A DNA stretch of 64,000 bases from Deinococcus soli (ex Cha et al. 2016) (lineage in GTDB: Bacteria > Deinococcota > Deinococci > Deinococcales > Deinococcaceae). The stretch is from NCBI RefSeq assembly GCF_001007995.1, contig NZ_CP011389.1:682001-746000 (forward strand). The letters run 5' to 3'. Below the pieces are notes generated by a model. The model had not been told where the DNA came from and made no database searches. It was given only the letters and a program-made list of their open reading frames with translations. The position numbers and the translations under genes are program-made. Below, in pieces: positions 1 to 9,646 of the stretch (within the stretch, counting starts at the first letter, position 1; each line of letters starts with the position of its first letter).

Positions 1-121
1 GGCCGCGCAGCGCCTCGCGCAGGTCCTGCTCGAAGCGGTCCTCTCGCCGGGAGCGCTCGGTGCGGGATGTTTTCACGTCTTGGACGTCGGGCTCTCCTCG
101 TTTCAGGAATCGCAGCGGCAT
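1..121 (-). CDS. Possible 5' end of a hypothetical protein, cut by the left edge
   Basis: A reading frame opens with ATG at 121 on the minus strand and stays open to the left edge. It gives 40 residues beginning MPLRFLKRGEPDVQDV. An in-frame stop lies two codons upstream, so 121 is the only available start. The visible part is rich in Arg, Glu and Asp and looks helical; no domain can be recognised. No clear ribosome binding site precedes it. An open frame of this length could be chance in such G+C-rich DNA. Confidence 0.4.
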   Translation of the reverse strand, partial: MPLRFLKRGEPDVQDVKTSRTERSRREDRFEQDLREALRG

Positions 122-269
122 GTGTCATGGTACGCGCTGCCTGCCGGGATTCGCGGCATCCGCCCGTCAGGGGCAGTGCACCCGGGGTAGCAAGCGACCA
201 TGGGCCGCCGCACCCTGAAGGCCGCGTTCCGGCCCTCATGCTCGCGGCCGCCTGCGTTCACCTCTGGGC

Positions 270-575
270 TCAGGCGTCGGCGATCTGACGCAGTTTCTCC
301 ACGCGGGCGGCCAGGTCGGGCAGGTCCAGGGCGCGCAGGGCCTTGGTGGTGCGGGTCAGTCCGGCGTCGTCCACGCGCCCCTGGTTCCACCCGGCGATCA
401 GCATGGCGCAGCCCTGCAGGGCGTCGCTGACGGTCTCCTTGTGGAACATGGCGGCCAGGCTGCCGCCCTGGGCGGGCGCGGTCTGCTGCGCCTGGGCCTG
501 GACATCCAGGACGACCTGCATGAACACCTGATCCAGGCGGGCGCGGTCGTTGGGGGAAACGGGGGTTCCGGTCAT
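270..575 (-). CDS. Small conserved-looking hypothetical protein (101 aa)
   Basis: The product is a soluble, mostly helical protein of 101 residues starting MTGTPVSPNDRARLDQVF. The chosen start is the internal ATG at 575. The longer frame to 692 would overlap the start of the divergent ATP-grasp gene and has a basic, unlikely N-terminus. There is no signal peptide or membrane segment. The helix pattern around DALQGCAMLIAGWNQGRV suggests a small helical bundle, but I do not recognise the family. It is divergent from the ATP-grasp operon, so it may share a control region with it. Confidence 0.65.
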   Translation of the reverse strand: MTGTPVSPNDRARLDQVFMQVVLDVQAQAQQTAPAQGGSLAAMFHKETVSDALQGCAMLIAGWNQGRVDDAGLTRTTKALRALDLPDLAARVEKLRQIADA

Positions 576-691
576 GGGGGGCAGTGTAGCCCGGGTGCGG
601 CTTTCTTCATGTCGCCTCTCATGACTCGCGGGTGCGGCGCGCGGCTGCGTATCTTGGTGCATCTCTATGGACGCGGGGGGCTGGATAAGCA

Positions 692-2509
692 ATGAGGTAC
701 GAGCCGGGCAGCAGGTTCTACGATGAGATGTTCACGGCACTCGGCGCGGCGCGCGCCCACTATCAGGGCGTCGAGACGTACCTGAACGCGCTGGGCGTGG
801 AGGAATTCCGGCGGCGGCATCAGCTGCTGGATCTGGCCTTCCGCAATCAGGGCATCACGTTCACGGTGTACGGGGACGCGCAGGGCACCGAGCGGACGTT
901 CCCGTTCGATCCGGTGCCGCGCATCATCCCGGCGAGCGAGTGGTCGCACATCGAGTCTGGCCTGACGCAGCGGGTACGGGCGCTGAATGCGTTCCTGGCG
1001 GACATCTACAGCGGCGCGCAGATTCTGGGGGACGGGGTGATCCCGGCAGAGCTGGTGTACACCTCGGCGCACTTCCGGCGTGAGGTGCATGGCGTGCTGC
1101 CGCCCGGCGGGGTGTTCACGCACGTGGTGGGCACGGACCTGATCCGCAACGAGCAGGGCGAGTACCTCGTGCTGGAGGACAACCTGCGCTCGCCGAGCGG
1201 CGTGTCGTACCTGCTGGCCAACCGGCAGGCGATGACCCGCGTGTACCCGGGCATGTTCGAGGGCCAGGGCGTGCGGCCCGTGCAGCACTACGCGTCGGCG
1301 CTGCTGAAGCTGCTGCTGGCCAGCAGCCCGCGCGAGAACGGTACGGTGGTCGTGCTGACGCCCGGCATGTACAACAGCGCGTACTTCGAGCATGCGTACC
1401 TCGCGCAGCAGATGGGCGTGGAACTCGTCGAGGGGCGCGACCTGTTCGTGGACGGCGGGCGGGTGTGGATGCGCACGACCGGCGGGCGGCGGCAGGTGGA
1501 CGTGATCTACCGCCGCATCGACGACGATTTCCTCGATCCGCTGGCGTTCCGCCGGGACAGCGCGCTGGGCGTGGCGGGGCTGGTGGACGTGTACCGGCAG
1601 GGGCGCGTGGCGATCGCCAACGCCATCGGGACGGGCGTCGCGGACGACAAGGCGGTGTACGCGTACGTGCCGGACATGATCCGCTACTACCTGAACGAGA
1701 CGCCGATCCTGAACAACGTGCCCACGTACCTGGGCTGGAACGCCGAGCACCTGGAGTTCATGCTGGCAAACGCGCAGGATCTGGTGTTCAAGTCGGTGGG
1801 CGAGGCCGGTGGGTACGGCATGCTGATCGGCCCGGCCGCCACACGCGAGGAGATCCAGGCGTACCTGGAGAAGGTGCGGCGTGATCCGCGCGACTTCATC
1901 GCGCAGCCCGTGGTGGGCCTGTCACGGCACCCGACCTTCTACCCGGACAGTGGCGGCTTCGAGGCGGCGCACGTGGACCTGCGGCCATACATCCTGTTCG
2001 GGCAGGACGTGACGATCGTGCCGGGCGGCCTGACGCGGGTGGCGCTGCGCCGGGGCAGTCTGGTCGTGAACAGCTCGCAGGGTGGGGGCAGCAAGGACAC
2101 CTGGGTGCTCGATCACGACGGTCCGGCGGCGCCGCTGGGCATGACGCAGCTGCTGCACGGCGATACGTCGCCCGGGCAGGCGCCCTCGCAGTCCCAGAGC
2201 CAGTCGCAGTCGGGTGGCGGTCAATCCCAGACGCAATCCCAGTCTCAGTCGCAGTGGCAGGGGGGCTTCGGCGCGGTCCCGCTGGGCGGCGAGGTCTCGG
2301 CGCAGTCGCTGGCGCAGCTGGCGGACCACGCGGCGCTACACCGCGCGCAGGCGGCGGACGAGGCCCAGGTGGCCGCGTACAGCGAGAGCCAGCGCGCAGC
2401 GGACGCGCCGCCCCCTCCGGCCCTGGCTCCGGCAGACAGTCCGGGCCCGCATTCCTTCCAGCAGCAGCTGGAGAAGGATCAGCTGGGCGCTGACGGGGAG
2501 GACCGCTGA
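692..2509 (+). CDS. Circularly permuted ATP-grasp protein with Gln/Ser-rich tail
   Basis: The first about 490 residues match the circularly permuted ATP-grasp family (DUF404/DUF407, type 2): opening SRFYDEMFTALGAARAHYQG, a central VLEDNLRSPSGVSYLLANR stretch and a late FKSVGEAGGYGMLIGP stretch. Such enzymes are predicted ATP-dependent carboxylate-amine ligases, with the substrate unknown for this cluster. Residues about 498-605 form an unusual extension, with Ser-Gln repeats (about nt 2185-2260), a Gly patch and a Pro/Ala/Gln-rich end. The stop overlaps the next start (TGATG), so it is translationally coupled to the alpha-E gene. The following gene is a transglutaminase, completing a widely conserved trio. 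The ligase activity is an inference from the family. Confidence 0.88.
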   Translation: MRYEPGSRFYDEMFTALGAARAHYQGVETYLNALGVEEFRRRHQLLDLAFRNQGITFTVYGDAQGTERTFPFDPVPRIIPASEWSHIESGLTQRVRALNAFLADIYSGAQILGDGVIPAELVYTSAHFRREVHGVLPPGGVFTHVVGTDLIRNEQGEYLVLEDNLRSPSGVSYLLANRQAMTRVYPGMFEGQGVRPVQHYASALLKLLLASSPRENGTVVVLTPGMYNSAYFEHAYLAQQMGVELVEGRDLFVDGGRVWMRTTGGRRQVDVIYRRIDDDFLDPLAFRRDSALGVAGLVDVYRQGRVAIANAIGTGVADDKAVYAYVPDMIRYYLNETPILNNVPTYLGWNAEHLEFMLANAQDLVFKSVGEAGGYGMLIGPAATREEIQAYLEKVRRDPRDFIAQPVVGLSRHPTFYPDSGGFEAAHVDLRPYILFGQDVTIVPGGLTRVALRRGSLVVNSSQGGGSKDTWVLDHDGPAAPLGMTQLLHGDTSPGQAPSQSQSQSQSGGGQSQTQSQSQSQWQGGFGAVPLGGEVSAQSLAQLADHAALHRAQAADEAQVAAYSESQRAADAPPPPALAPADSPGPHSFQQQLEKDQLGADGEDR

Positions 2510-3462
2510 TGCTGCTGCTCTCGCGACTGGCCGAGAACCTGTTCTGGATGGGCCGCTACATGGAACGCGCGGAGAACACCGCGCGGCTCCTGAGCGTGAA
2601 CTACTACGCGACGCTGGAATCCGCGGGCAGCGCCCGGGAACACTGGCGGCCGCTGCTGGACCTCACGGGCGGCGAGGAGGCCCTGCGTGCCCGCTACGGG
2701 CGGGTGGACACCCGCAGCGTGGGGTCCTGGCTGGCCTTCGACCGGGAGAACCCGTCGAGTATCGCCAGCAGCCTCGCGTACGCCCGGTCGAACGCGCGGG
2801 GGCTGCGTGACCGGATTCCCAGCGAGATGTGGGAGGCCGTGAACCGCGCGTACCTGAACCTGTGTTTCGAGACCGGGGACGTCCTTGACCGCGACGGGCT
2901 GTTTGAGTTCTGCGTGGCGGCGCGCGACGCGTCTCAGTTCTTCTTCGGGATCGCGTTCGCCACCCTGCCGCGCGACGAGGGCTGGTCGTTCATGCGCGCC
3001 GGGCAGATGCTCGAACGGGCCGACAACACGCTGCGGGTGTTGCAGGGCCGCCTCACGCCCGAGGCGCTGCGCGGCGCGCTGGAACCGGCAGCGGCCATGC
3101 AGCTCGAGCAGCGCTGGGCACAGGTCCTCAAGGGGGCGAGTGCCTACGAGGCGTACCGCAAGCGGGTGCACGCCGGGATCGACCCGCGCCTGATCGCGGG
3201 CTTCCTGCTGCTCGACGAGTACTTCCCGCGCAGCGTGCGCTACAGCGCGCAGAACCTGCACGACGCGCTGGAGCAGATCGACCGCTGCCACCCGGGCGAG
3301 CATCCGGAGGTGCTGCGACTGTCACGCTGGCTGGTGGCGCGGCTGGAATTCGCAGACGTGGACGACATCCTGCTGCGGCGTCAGCCGGGCCTGCCGGACC
3401 TGCTCACGGACGTGAACGGTGTGGGCGCGGCGATCACCGCGGCGTACTTCGAGCAGGAATGA
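2509..3462 (+). CDS. Alpha-E domain protein (DUF403)
   Basis: This 317-residue, all-helical protein begins LLSRLAENLFWMGRYMERAE, the signature opening of the alpha-E (DUF403) family. Members nearly always sit beside a permuted ATP-grasp protein and a transglutaminase, as here. Its start codon overlaps the ATP-grasp stop by one base and the transglutaminase follows 27 bp later, so the three form one operon. No catalytic motif is evident. In the literature it is regarded as a partner of the ATP-grasp enzyme in a putative peptide-modifying system; the function is not established. Confidence 0.9.
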   Translation: MLLLSRLAENLFWMGRYMERAENTARLLSVNYYATLESAGSAREHWRPLLDLTGGEEALRARYGRVDTRSVGSWLAFDRENPSSIASSLAYARSNARGLRDRIPSEMWEAVNRAYLNLCFETGDVLDRDGLFEFCVAARDASQFFFGIAFATLPRDEGWSFMRAGQMLERADNTLRVLQGRLTPEALRGALEPAAAMQLEQRWAQVLKGASAYEAYRKRVHAGIDPRLIAGFLLLDEYFPRSVRYSAQNLHDALEQIDRCHPGEHPEVLRLSRWLVARLEFADVDDILLRRQPGLPDLLTDVNGVGAAITAAYFEQE

Positions 3463-3489
3463 GCGGCGCGCCTGCATGGGGGGGTCGCG

Positions 3490-4314
3490 GTGCGGTGTGA
3501 GATCCGGCACGTGACCGAGTACCGCTACCCGAAAGCCGCGTGGGATTCGTTCAATCAGGTGCGTCTACATCCCACGCAGGAGGCGCGGCAGTCGGTGCGG
3601 TCCTTTCACCTGCACGTGGTGCCCCAGGCAGAGGTGACCTCCCACAAGGATTACTTCGGCGCGATCGTGCATCACGTGCACGTGCATGAGCAGCACACGC
3701 AGCTGCGGATCGAGGCGCAGGCGATGGTGGACACGCACGCCCTGCCTGACCCGGTCCCCACGCCGGTCGCCGCGCTGCGGGGCGCGCGCGGGCCGCTGAC
3801 GGAGTTCCTGGTGCCGTGTCCACGCGTCCCTGCCGGGGCGTGGCCCGAGGTGTTCGGCGTGACACGCCCGGAGGACCGCGACGATCTGGGCGAGTACCTG
3901 CAGAATCTGAATTCATTCCTGTACTCGCAGTTCACGTACGATACCGGCGCCACGGAGGTGGACACCCCGCTGGCGGAGTTCGCGCAGCACGGGCGGGGCG
4001 TGTGCCAGGACTTCACGCACGCGATGCTGGGCGTGACGCGTCAGCTGGGCATCCCGTCGCGGTACGTGAGCGGCTACCTGTACAGCGGCGGCGAGATGCG
4101 CGGCGCCGAGGCCACGCACGCCTGGGTCGAATGCTTCGTGCCGGACTACGGGTGGCTGGGCCTGGACCCCACGAACAACTGCGTGGCGCGCGAGAAGCAC
4201 ATCAAGATCGGGCATGGCCGCGAGTACAGTGACGTCTCCCCGGTGCGCGGCACGTACTACGGCGGCGGCAGGGGCAGCATGTCCGTGGCGGTGTACGTGT
4301 ACGGCGAGTCCTAG
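3490..4314 (+). CDS. Transglutaminase-like cysteine protease family protein
   Basis: The protein has 274 residues and starts at a GTG. It has the bacterial transglutaminase N-terminal domain (RCEIRHVTEYRYPKAAWDSF) followed by the papain-like core. The catalytic Cys lies in HGRGVCQDFTHAMLGVTRQL, the His in GAEATHAWVECFVPDYGW, and the Asp in LGLDPTNN, so the triad looks intact. There is no signal peptide, suggesting a cytoplasmic protein. It is the last gene of the ATP-grasp/alpha-E operon. Members of this context are predicted to cleave or form isopeptide-like bonds in products of the ATP-grasp partner; this has not been shown. A strong hairpin follows the stop. Confidence 0.9.
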   Translation: MRCEIRHVTEYRYPKAAWDSFNQVRLHPTQEARQSVRSFHLHVVPQAEVTSHKDYFGAIVHHVHVHEQHTQLRIEAQAMVDTHALPDPVPTPVAALRGARGPLTEFLVPCPRVPAGAWPEVFGVTRPEDRDDLGEYLQNLNSFLYSQFTYDTGATEVDTPLAEFAQHGRGVCQDFTHAMLGVTRQLGIPSRYVSGYLYSGGEMRGAEATHAWVECFVPDYGWLGLDPTNNCVAREKHIKIGHGREYSDVSPVRGTYYGGGRGSMSVAVYVYGES

Positions 4315-4329
4315 CAGGACAGGAAGGGA

Positions 4330-4359
4330 GGCGGGCCACCGGTCGCCGGTCGGCCCGCC
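4330..4359. terminator. Bidirectional hairpin between convergent genes
   Basis: Arms GGCGGGCC (4330-4337) and GGCCCGCC (4352-4359) enclose a second stem, ACCGG/CCGGT, with a 3-nt loop. It sits between the transglutaminase stop and the convergent YIP1 stop. There is no U tract. Confidence 0.65.
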
Positions 4360-4374
4360 CCTGTGCGGTGAAGG

Positions 4375-4980
4375 TCAGTTGCCGGTGACGGCGCGTCCCG
4401 CGAGGAAGATCCCGGTGATCACGGTGCCGATCATGCCGACCACGACCATCTGGGCGATCCAGGCCAGGACCAGCGTGACGATCGCCTGGGTCTGATCGCG
4501 CAGGTTCATGCTGCTCTGTACGGCCAGGAACCCGAAGTAGATCATGGCCAGCCCGATCACGAACATGGCCAGCCAGCCCAGGATGGGAATGATGCCGATC
4601 AGGGTGCTGACGATGCTCAGGGGCACATAGAACAGCGCGAAGGAGTACGCGACCTCGGGGTAGGTGCCAGTGCCCCGGAAGAGGTTCCGGCCGATCAGGT
4701 ACACGCCGCCGGTGAAGGCCAGGAAGCCCATCGGGACGCCAATCAGGCGGCTCAGGAGCTGCCCGAAGAAGGTCACGTCACTGTGCAGGCCCGCGAACAG
4801 CGCGGCGATCACGGCCGACACCCCGGCGGCGATCATGACGTAGATCAGGGCGCCGGTGAGGCCGCCGCGACGCTCGAAGCGTTCGAAGGTGGCGGGGCCG
4901 GGGCGGCTCAGGACGGCGACGCTCTGGGCGAACATGTCCTGCACGCTGCTTTCGGGACCGCTGGTCACTGGGCTTCTCAT
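4375..4980 (-). CDS. YIP1-family integral membrane protein
   Basis: This 201-residue protein has a short cytoplasmic N-terminus, then about five hydrophobic segments (for example [57 protein letters not shown]). The pattern and the [14 protein letters not shown] motif fit the YIP1 family, whose bacterial members have no settled function. It is convergent with the ATP-grasp operon and divergent from era. It lacks an obvious enzymatic motif. Confidence 0.75.
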   Translation of the reverse strand: MRSPVTSGPESSVQDMFAQSVAVLSRPGPATFERFERRGGLTGALIYVMIAAGVSAVIAALFAGLHSDVTFFGQLLSRLIGVPMGFLAFTGGVYLIGRNLFRGTGTYPEVAYSFALFYVPLSIVSTLIGIIPILGWLAMFVIGLAMIYFGFLAVQSSMNLRDQTQAIVTLVLAWIAQMVVVGMIGTVITGIFLAGRAVTGN

Positions 4981-5099
4981 GGCACGGAGTACGCCTGCCG
5001 CGCCAGCGAAGTTGCCCCATCACGCCTTCACCCTCTCTTCATCATCAGGTCGGGCGGGGGCACCTTTGCCCACGGCCCGGCATGTCACAATGCTGCGCG

Positions 5100-6020
5100 A
5101 TGACGGAACCTTCCATTACCTCCGGCGAGCAGACCCACTCCGGCTTCGTGGCCATCGTGGGCAAGCCCAACGTCGGCAAAAGCACCCTCCTGAACGCCTT
5201 CCTGGGCACCAAGGTCGCCCCGACCAGCCCCCGGCCCCAGACCACGCGCCGCGGCGTGCGCGGGATTCACACCAGCGGCGACCGCCAGATCGTGTTCGTG
5301 GACACCCCGGGCCTGCACAAGCCCAAGGACGCGCTGGGCAAGTACATGAACCACGAGGTGCACAGCGCCCTGGCCGACGTGGACGCCGTCGTGTGGGTCG
5401 TGGACCTGCGCCACCCGCCCACAGACGAGGACCAGCTTGTCGCCCGGCAGGTGCGCGAGCTGCCCAAACCGCTGTTCCTGGTGGGCAACAAGACCGACGC
5501 CGCCAAGTACCCCGACGAGGCCATGAAGCTGTACCGCGCGCTGCTGGAAGGCCGCGACGCCGACCTGAGCGACACGATGCTCAGCGCGCAGAACAACCCG
5601 AACGCCGTGGCGACCCTGCGCGAGCAGCTGCTGGAGATCCTGCCCGAGAGCCCCTTCTTCTTCCCGGTGGGCCCGGCCAGCGACCAGAGCCGCGAGCAGT
5701 GGGCCGCCGAGATCATCCGCGAGGAAGCCATGAAGAAGCTGCGCGACGAACTGCCGTACGCGGTCGCCACGCGCGTGAACCGCTGGACGGAACGCGAGGA
5801 CGGCCTGCAGCGCATCGAGGGCGAGATCGTCGTGGAGAAGAACGCGCACAAGGGCATGGTGATCGGCTCGGGCGGCAAGCAGCTGCGAGAGATCGGTCAG
5901 GCCGCCCGCAAGCAGCTGGAGGTCTTCCTGGACCGCAAGGTGTACCTGGGGCTGGAGGTCATCGTGATTCCCGGCTGGCGCGAGGACGTCGAGGCCCTGC
6001 GCGAACTCGGCTACGAGTAA
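5100..6020 (+). CDS. era: GTPase Era
   Basis: Era binds 16S rRNA and assists 30S ribosome assembly. The 306-residue product has the G1 loop GKPNVGKST near residue 21, the G3 motif DTPG, the G4 motif NKTD and a C-terminal KH domain with [11 protein letters not shown]. Length is normal for Era. An upstream in-frame ATG at 5082 exists. I prefer 5100 because a CACAAT -10-like box (5086-5091) lies 8 nt before it, fitting a leaderless or nearly leaderless mRNA. A strong intrinsic terminator follows the stop. Confidence 0.97.
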   Translation: MTEPSITSGEQTHSGFVAIVGKPNVGKSTLLNAFLGTKVAPTSPRPQTTRRGVRGIHTSGDRQIVFVDTPGLHKPKDALGKYMNHEVHSALADVDAVVWVVDLRHPPTDEDQLVARQVRELPKPLFLVGNKTDAAKYPDEAMKLYRALLEGRDADLSDTMLSAQNNPNAVATLREQLLEILPESPFFFPVGPASDQSREQWAAEIIREEAMKKLRDELPYAVATRVNRWTEREDGLQRIEGEIVVEKNAHKGMVIGSGGKQLREIGQAARKQLEVFLDRKVYLGLEVIVIPGWREDVEALRELGYE

Positions 6021-6035
6021 CCGCTGTACGCACAG

Positions 6036-6066
6036 CAGGCCGCCCCAGAACAGGGCGGCCTGTTTT
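6036..6066 (+). terminator. Intrinsic terminator of era
   Basis: A perfect 10-bp stem CAGGCCGCCC / GGGCGGCCTG (6036-6045, 6053-6062) with a 7-nt loop is followed by TTTT. It separates era from the convergent Fur-family gene. Confidence 0.9.
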
Positions 6067-6084
6067 CAGTGGTGATCCGGCGTG

Positions 6085-6471
6085 TCAGCTGGCCTGCGCG
6101 CACTGCGGGCACTGGCCGTACAGCGTGACCTCGTGCGCCTCGACGATGAACCCGCCGGGGTAGACGGTGCCGCTGGGCAGCGCGACCGGGCAGGTGTGCA
6201 GCGTGAACACGCGCTGGCAGCGGGTGCAGGCGAAGTGGTGGTGGTGACCTTTGCCACTGGCCTCGTAGCGGGTCTCGCCGTCCAGGGTGACGGGGTGGAT
6301 GCGGCCCTGGTCGGTCAGGAGTTTCAGGGTGCGGTAGACCGTGGCGACGCCCAGAGCGGGCAGGTCCGTACGGGCGCGTTCGAGCACGTCACCGACGCCC
6401 AGGGGTCCCTCGGCGTCGTGCAGGACGCGGGTGATCACGTCGCGCTGTCGGGTGCTGCGTGAGACGGTCAT
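6085..6471 (-). CDS. Fur-family metal-dependent transcriptional regulator
   Basis: This 128-residue repressor has the Fur layout: an N-terminal winged helix with [17 protein letters not shown] near residues 42-58, then the metal-sensing region [19 protein letters not shown] with its His cluster and CxxC pair, and a second C-terminal CPQC pair. The two CxxC pairs suggest a structural zinc site. Whether it senses Fe, Zn or peroxide cannot be told from sequence. An AGTCTA at 6479-6484 (TAGACT on the minus strand) sits 7 nt before the start, so it is probably leaderless. A TTGAT/ATCAA inverted repeat just upstream may be its own operator. Confidence 0.92.
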   Translation of the reverse strand: MTVSRSTRQRDVITRVLHDAEGPLGVGDVLERARTDLPALGVATVYRTLKLLTDQGRIHPVTLDGETRYEASGKGHHHHFACTRCQRVFTLHTCPVALPSGTVYPGGFIVEAHEVTLYGQCPQCAQAS

Positions 6472-6478
6472 ACCTGCC

Positions 6479-6509
6479 AGTCTACCATTTTTTGATACAG
6501 CCGGATCAA
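6479..6509 (-). promoter_or_regulatory. Promoter and possible operator of the Fur-family gene
   Basis: On the minus strand, TTGATC (6504-6509) and TAGACT (6479-6484) are spaced 19 bp. An inverted repeat TTGAT (6492-6496) / ATCAA (6505-6509) overlaps the -35 side, where an autoregulator would bind. Confidence 0.5.
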
Positions 6510-6557
6510 TAACCGTGGCGGGCGGGAGCCCTGACGACCTTGAGACCCCTACACGAA

Positions 6558-6589
6558 GCCGCCTGCCTGACAGCGTCAGGGCAGACGGC
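6558..6589 (-). terminator. Hairpin downstream of the small acidic protein gene
   Basis: A long, slightly imperfect stem (6558-6571 with 6575-6589, tips GCCGCCTGCC / GGGCAGACGGC) lies 21 bp after the stop of the 76-residue gene. There is no U tract. Confidence 0.55.
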
Positions 6590-6609
6590 GCAGAGAACGG
6601 CGGGCAACC

Positions 6610-6840
6610 TTACTGCTCGGTATCACCCATGTTGGTGCTGGGCGGGTCGCTGGCGTCCATGGTCTGGGTCATGGCGACGTCCTGCTTGTCCAGGCCTTCC
6701 TTGCGGTAGTCGTTGGGGGCCTTGTTCTCGGCGTCCACGGCGGCGTCGATCTCCGCTTCGGGGTTGCTGCGGCCCATGAACTGCAGGTCCACGTTGCTGA
6801 TCTCGTCCTCGGTCCTGATCTCGCGCTTGTCGTCGGTCAT
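6610..6840 (-). CDS. Small acidic hypothetical protein (76 aa)
   Basis: The product is 76 residues, very acidic and polar, with no hydrophobic core (start MTDDKREIRTEDEISNVDLQ, end STNMGDTEQ). This composition suggests an intrinsically disordered protein. I do not recognise the family. A TAGCGT box lies 6 nt upstream of the ATG, and a hairpin follows the gene, so it looks like an independent transcription unit. Confidence 0.65.
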   Translation of the reverse strand: MTDDKREIRTEDEISNVDLQFMGRSNPEAEIDAAVDAENKAPNDYRKEGLDKQDVAMTQTMDASDPPSTNMGDTEQ

Positions 6841-6865
6841 GGGGTCACGCTACCGCCCGGGCGTG

Positions 6866-6885
6866 GGGCGCGCCTGAACGCGCCC
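6866..6885. terminator. Hairpin between pfkA and the small acidic gene
   Basis: Arms GGGCGCG and CGCGCCC with a 6-nt loop lie downstream of pfkA. It may end pfkA transcription; there is no U tract. Confidence 0.4.
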
Positions 6886-6934
6886 TTCATGTCGGCTGGA
6901 GATTCACCCGGGCGCCGCTCAGCTGCTCAGGGTC

Positions 6935-7942
<1,008 letters not shown>

Positions 7943-7980
7943 GCTGGGCCTCGCTGTCAGTGGGGGTAGGGGTGGCACCG

Positions 7981-7994
7981 TGGAAGCACTTCCA
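7981..7994. promoter_or_regulatory. Palindrome upstream of pfkA, possible operator
   Basis: TGGAAG-CA-CTTCCA is a perfect two-armed palindrome (6-bp arms, 2-bp centre) 39 bp upstream of the pfkA start. Its size and position fit a repressor site; the regulator is unknown. Confidence 0.35.
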
Positions 7995-8041
7995 GGCTGC
8001 CGCGCCGCCCTGCCCGGTGAGGCGAGGGCCGCGCGCCGGGG

Positions 8042-8992
8042 TCAGGCGTCCGAGGTCGCCTGGAGCGCCAGTGCATAAGCGTCATTCTTACGCAAACCCT
8101 CCCGGATGAGAAGATCACGTATATCCCGAGTGCTCAGGCCCTGCGCCGCCAGCTCCCGCGCGCGCGCCGCGTGATCCACCTCGGCGCCCACCGGCTCGCC
8201 TTCCGGGCGGCCCGCGACAACCACCACGATCTCGCCCCGCACGCCCGACTCGAAGCGCGCGGCCAGTTCGGCCAGGGTGCCGCGCACCGTCTCCTCGAAA
8301 CGCTTGGTCAGCTCGCGGGTCACGCTCGTGGCCCGGTCCGGTCCGCAGGCGCCCTGCAGGTCGGCCAGGGTGGCGTGCAACCGGTGCGGACTCTCGTACA
8401 GCACGGTCGTCTCGGCGCGGGCCGCCACCGCCGAGAGCCGCTCCTTGCGGTCGCGGCCCGAACGGGGCAGGAAGCCCTCGAAGGTGAACCGCCCGGTCGG
8501 CAGGGCCGACAGCACCAGCGCCGGAACGAACGCCGTCGCGCCCGGCAGGGCCTCGACCGGCACGTCCGCCGCCAGCGCCGCCGCGACCAGTTCCGCGCCC
8601 GGGTCACTGATGCCGGGCGTACCCGCGTCGCTCACGTACGCCAGCCGCGCGTACCGTTCGAGCACCTGCGGCGCGCGGCCCATCGTGTGCGCGTCCAGCC
8701 GCACGAGCGGCTTCTTGATGCCCAGATGCGTCAGGAGCGCCCCGGTGCGGCGGGTGTCCTCGCAGGCCACGGCGTCGGCAGCCCGCAGGACCTCCAGCGC
8801 CCGCAGCGTGATGTCCCCCAGGTTCCCGACCGGGGTGGGCACCAGCCACACCCGCGCGCCGTCCGGGATCGTCACCGGGGCCGCGTCCGGCAGGTCGGCA
8901 GGCAGATCCTCCGGCAGGTCGCCGTTCAGATCATCGGGCGGCCCGCCGGGCAGGTCGAAGTCGGGGGTATCAGGAAACTCCGGCTCAGTCAT
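8042..8992 (-). CDS. rsmI: 16S rRNA (cytidine-1402 2'-O)-methyltransferase RsmI
   Basis: RsmI methylates C1402 in the ribosomal P site. The 316-residue protein shows the tetrapyrrole-methylase fold motifs of RsmI: VWLVPTPVGNLGDITLRAL, ACEDTRRTGALLTHLGI, YVSDAGTPGISDPG, EALPGATAFVPALVLSALP and FEGFLPRSGRDRKERL. About 45 residues precede the fold and form an acidic Asp-Leu-Pro repeat tail, longer than in most homologues. Its start overlaps the stop of the upstream 78-residue gene by 8 bp, so the two are co-translated. Confidence 0.95.
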   Translation of the reverse strand: MTEPEFPDTPDFDLPGGPPDDLNGDLPEDLPADLPDAAPVTIPDGARVWLVPTPVGNLGDITLRALEVLRAADAVACEDTRRTGALLTHLGIKKPLVRLDAHTMGRAPQVLERYARLAYVSDAGTPGISDPGAELVAAALAADVPVEALPGATAFVPALVLSALPTGRFTFEGFLPRSGRDRKERLSAVAARAETTVLYESPHRLHATLADLQGACGPDRATSVTRELTKRFEETVRGTLAELAARFESGVRGEIVVVVAGRPEGEPVGAEVDHAARARELAAQGLSTRDIRDLLIREGLRKNDAYALALQATSDA

Positions 8993-9221
8993 CGCTGCCG
9001 AGTATGCCGCCCGGACCGGACTGCACCAGTCCCTCCATCGCCAGGCCCGGCGTGGGCTTGAGCCGCACCCGGACCTTGCGGGGACGCTTGAGGACGTTCG
9101 TGATGCGCGCGCGCAGCAGTTCACCCTCACCGACCGTCACGGTCACCACCGTGCCCTCCGGCAGGCGGCCACCCACGATCACCACGACGCCATTTTCGAC
9201 CACGCCCTTGTAGGCCTTCAT
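8985..9221 (-). CDS. Small beta-rich protein (78 aa) upstream of rsmI
   Basis: The 78-residue product opens MKAYKGVVENGVVVIVGG, followed by LPEGTVVTVTV. This pattern resembles the short antitoxin-like DUF104/AF2212 fold, but the rest is basic (LKRPRKVRVRLKPTP) and no toxin gene is adjacent, so a toxin-antitoxin role is doubtful. It overlaps both neighbours (the membrane protein upstream by ATGA, rsmI downstream by 8 bp) and clearly belongs to that operon. Confidence 0.7.
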   Translation of the reverse strand: MKAYKGVVENGVVVIVGGRLPEGTVVTVTVGEGELLRARITNVLKRPRKVRVRLKPTPGLAMEGLVQSGPGGILGSDD

Positions 9222-9646
9222 GCTTCCCTCCCCTGCGCGCGGTGACGCCGCCGCTCCGCCGCTGACAGCGCCTCGCGCAGCGCCACGATCTCGGACTCCC
9301 GCGCCCCGCCCAGGCGCGCGTAACGGTCGATGACCTCCGCCGCCTCGCGCCGCCGGTCCAGGCGCAGCAGCAGCGTACCCAGGTGCTCGCCGCCCACGAA
9401 GTACGCCCGGGGGTTCTGCGGATCGGCCGCCACCTGCGCCCGCGCCGCTTCCAGCAGCGACAGCCGCGCCCGGTGCCGGTTCACCTGCCACCGGACCGTG
9501 AACGTCGCCAGCCCGAAGGTCCCCAGCGCGCCCAGCAGCGACAGCGCGACCGCCTCCGGCACACCGACCTGCGCGGCCAGCTGCACCGTCAGCGGGAAGC
9601 AGAACGCCAGCACGACCAGCACCGCCAGGGTCGCCGCGTAGTTCAC
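9218..9646 (-). CDS. Small membrane protein with TPR-like tail (142 aa)
   Basis: The product has two N-terminal hydrophobic segments (about residues 5-25 and 31-53) followed by a soluble helical tail containing ARAQVAADPQNPRAYFVGGE, which resembles one or two tetratricopeptide repeats. I place the start at the GTG at 9646. An in-frame ATG at 9691 adds 15 polar residues but has no ribosome binding site. It heads the operon with the 78-residue protein and rsmI and overlaps the former by 4 bp. The function is unknown. Confidence 0.65.
   Translation of the reverse strand: MNYAATLAVLVVLAFCFPLTVQLAAQVGVPEAVALSLLGALGTFGLATFTVRWQVNRHRARLSLLEAARAQVAADPQNPRAYFVGGEHLGTLLLRLDRRREAAEVIDRYARLGGARESEIVALREALSAAERRRHRAQGREA

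Noticed and set aside
8985..9221. Antitoxin of a toxin-antitoxin pair
   Set aside because: The N-terminus resembles DUF104-type antitoxins, but the neighbours are a membrane protein and rsmI, with no toxin candidate.
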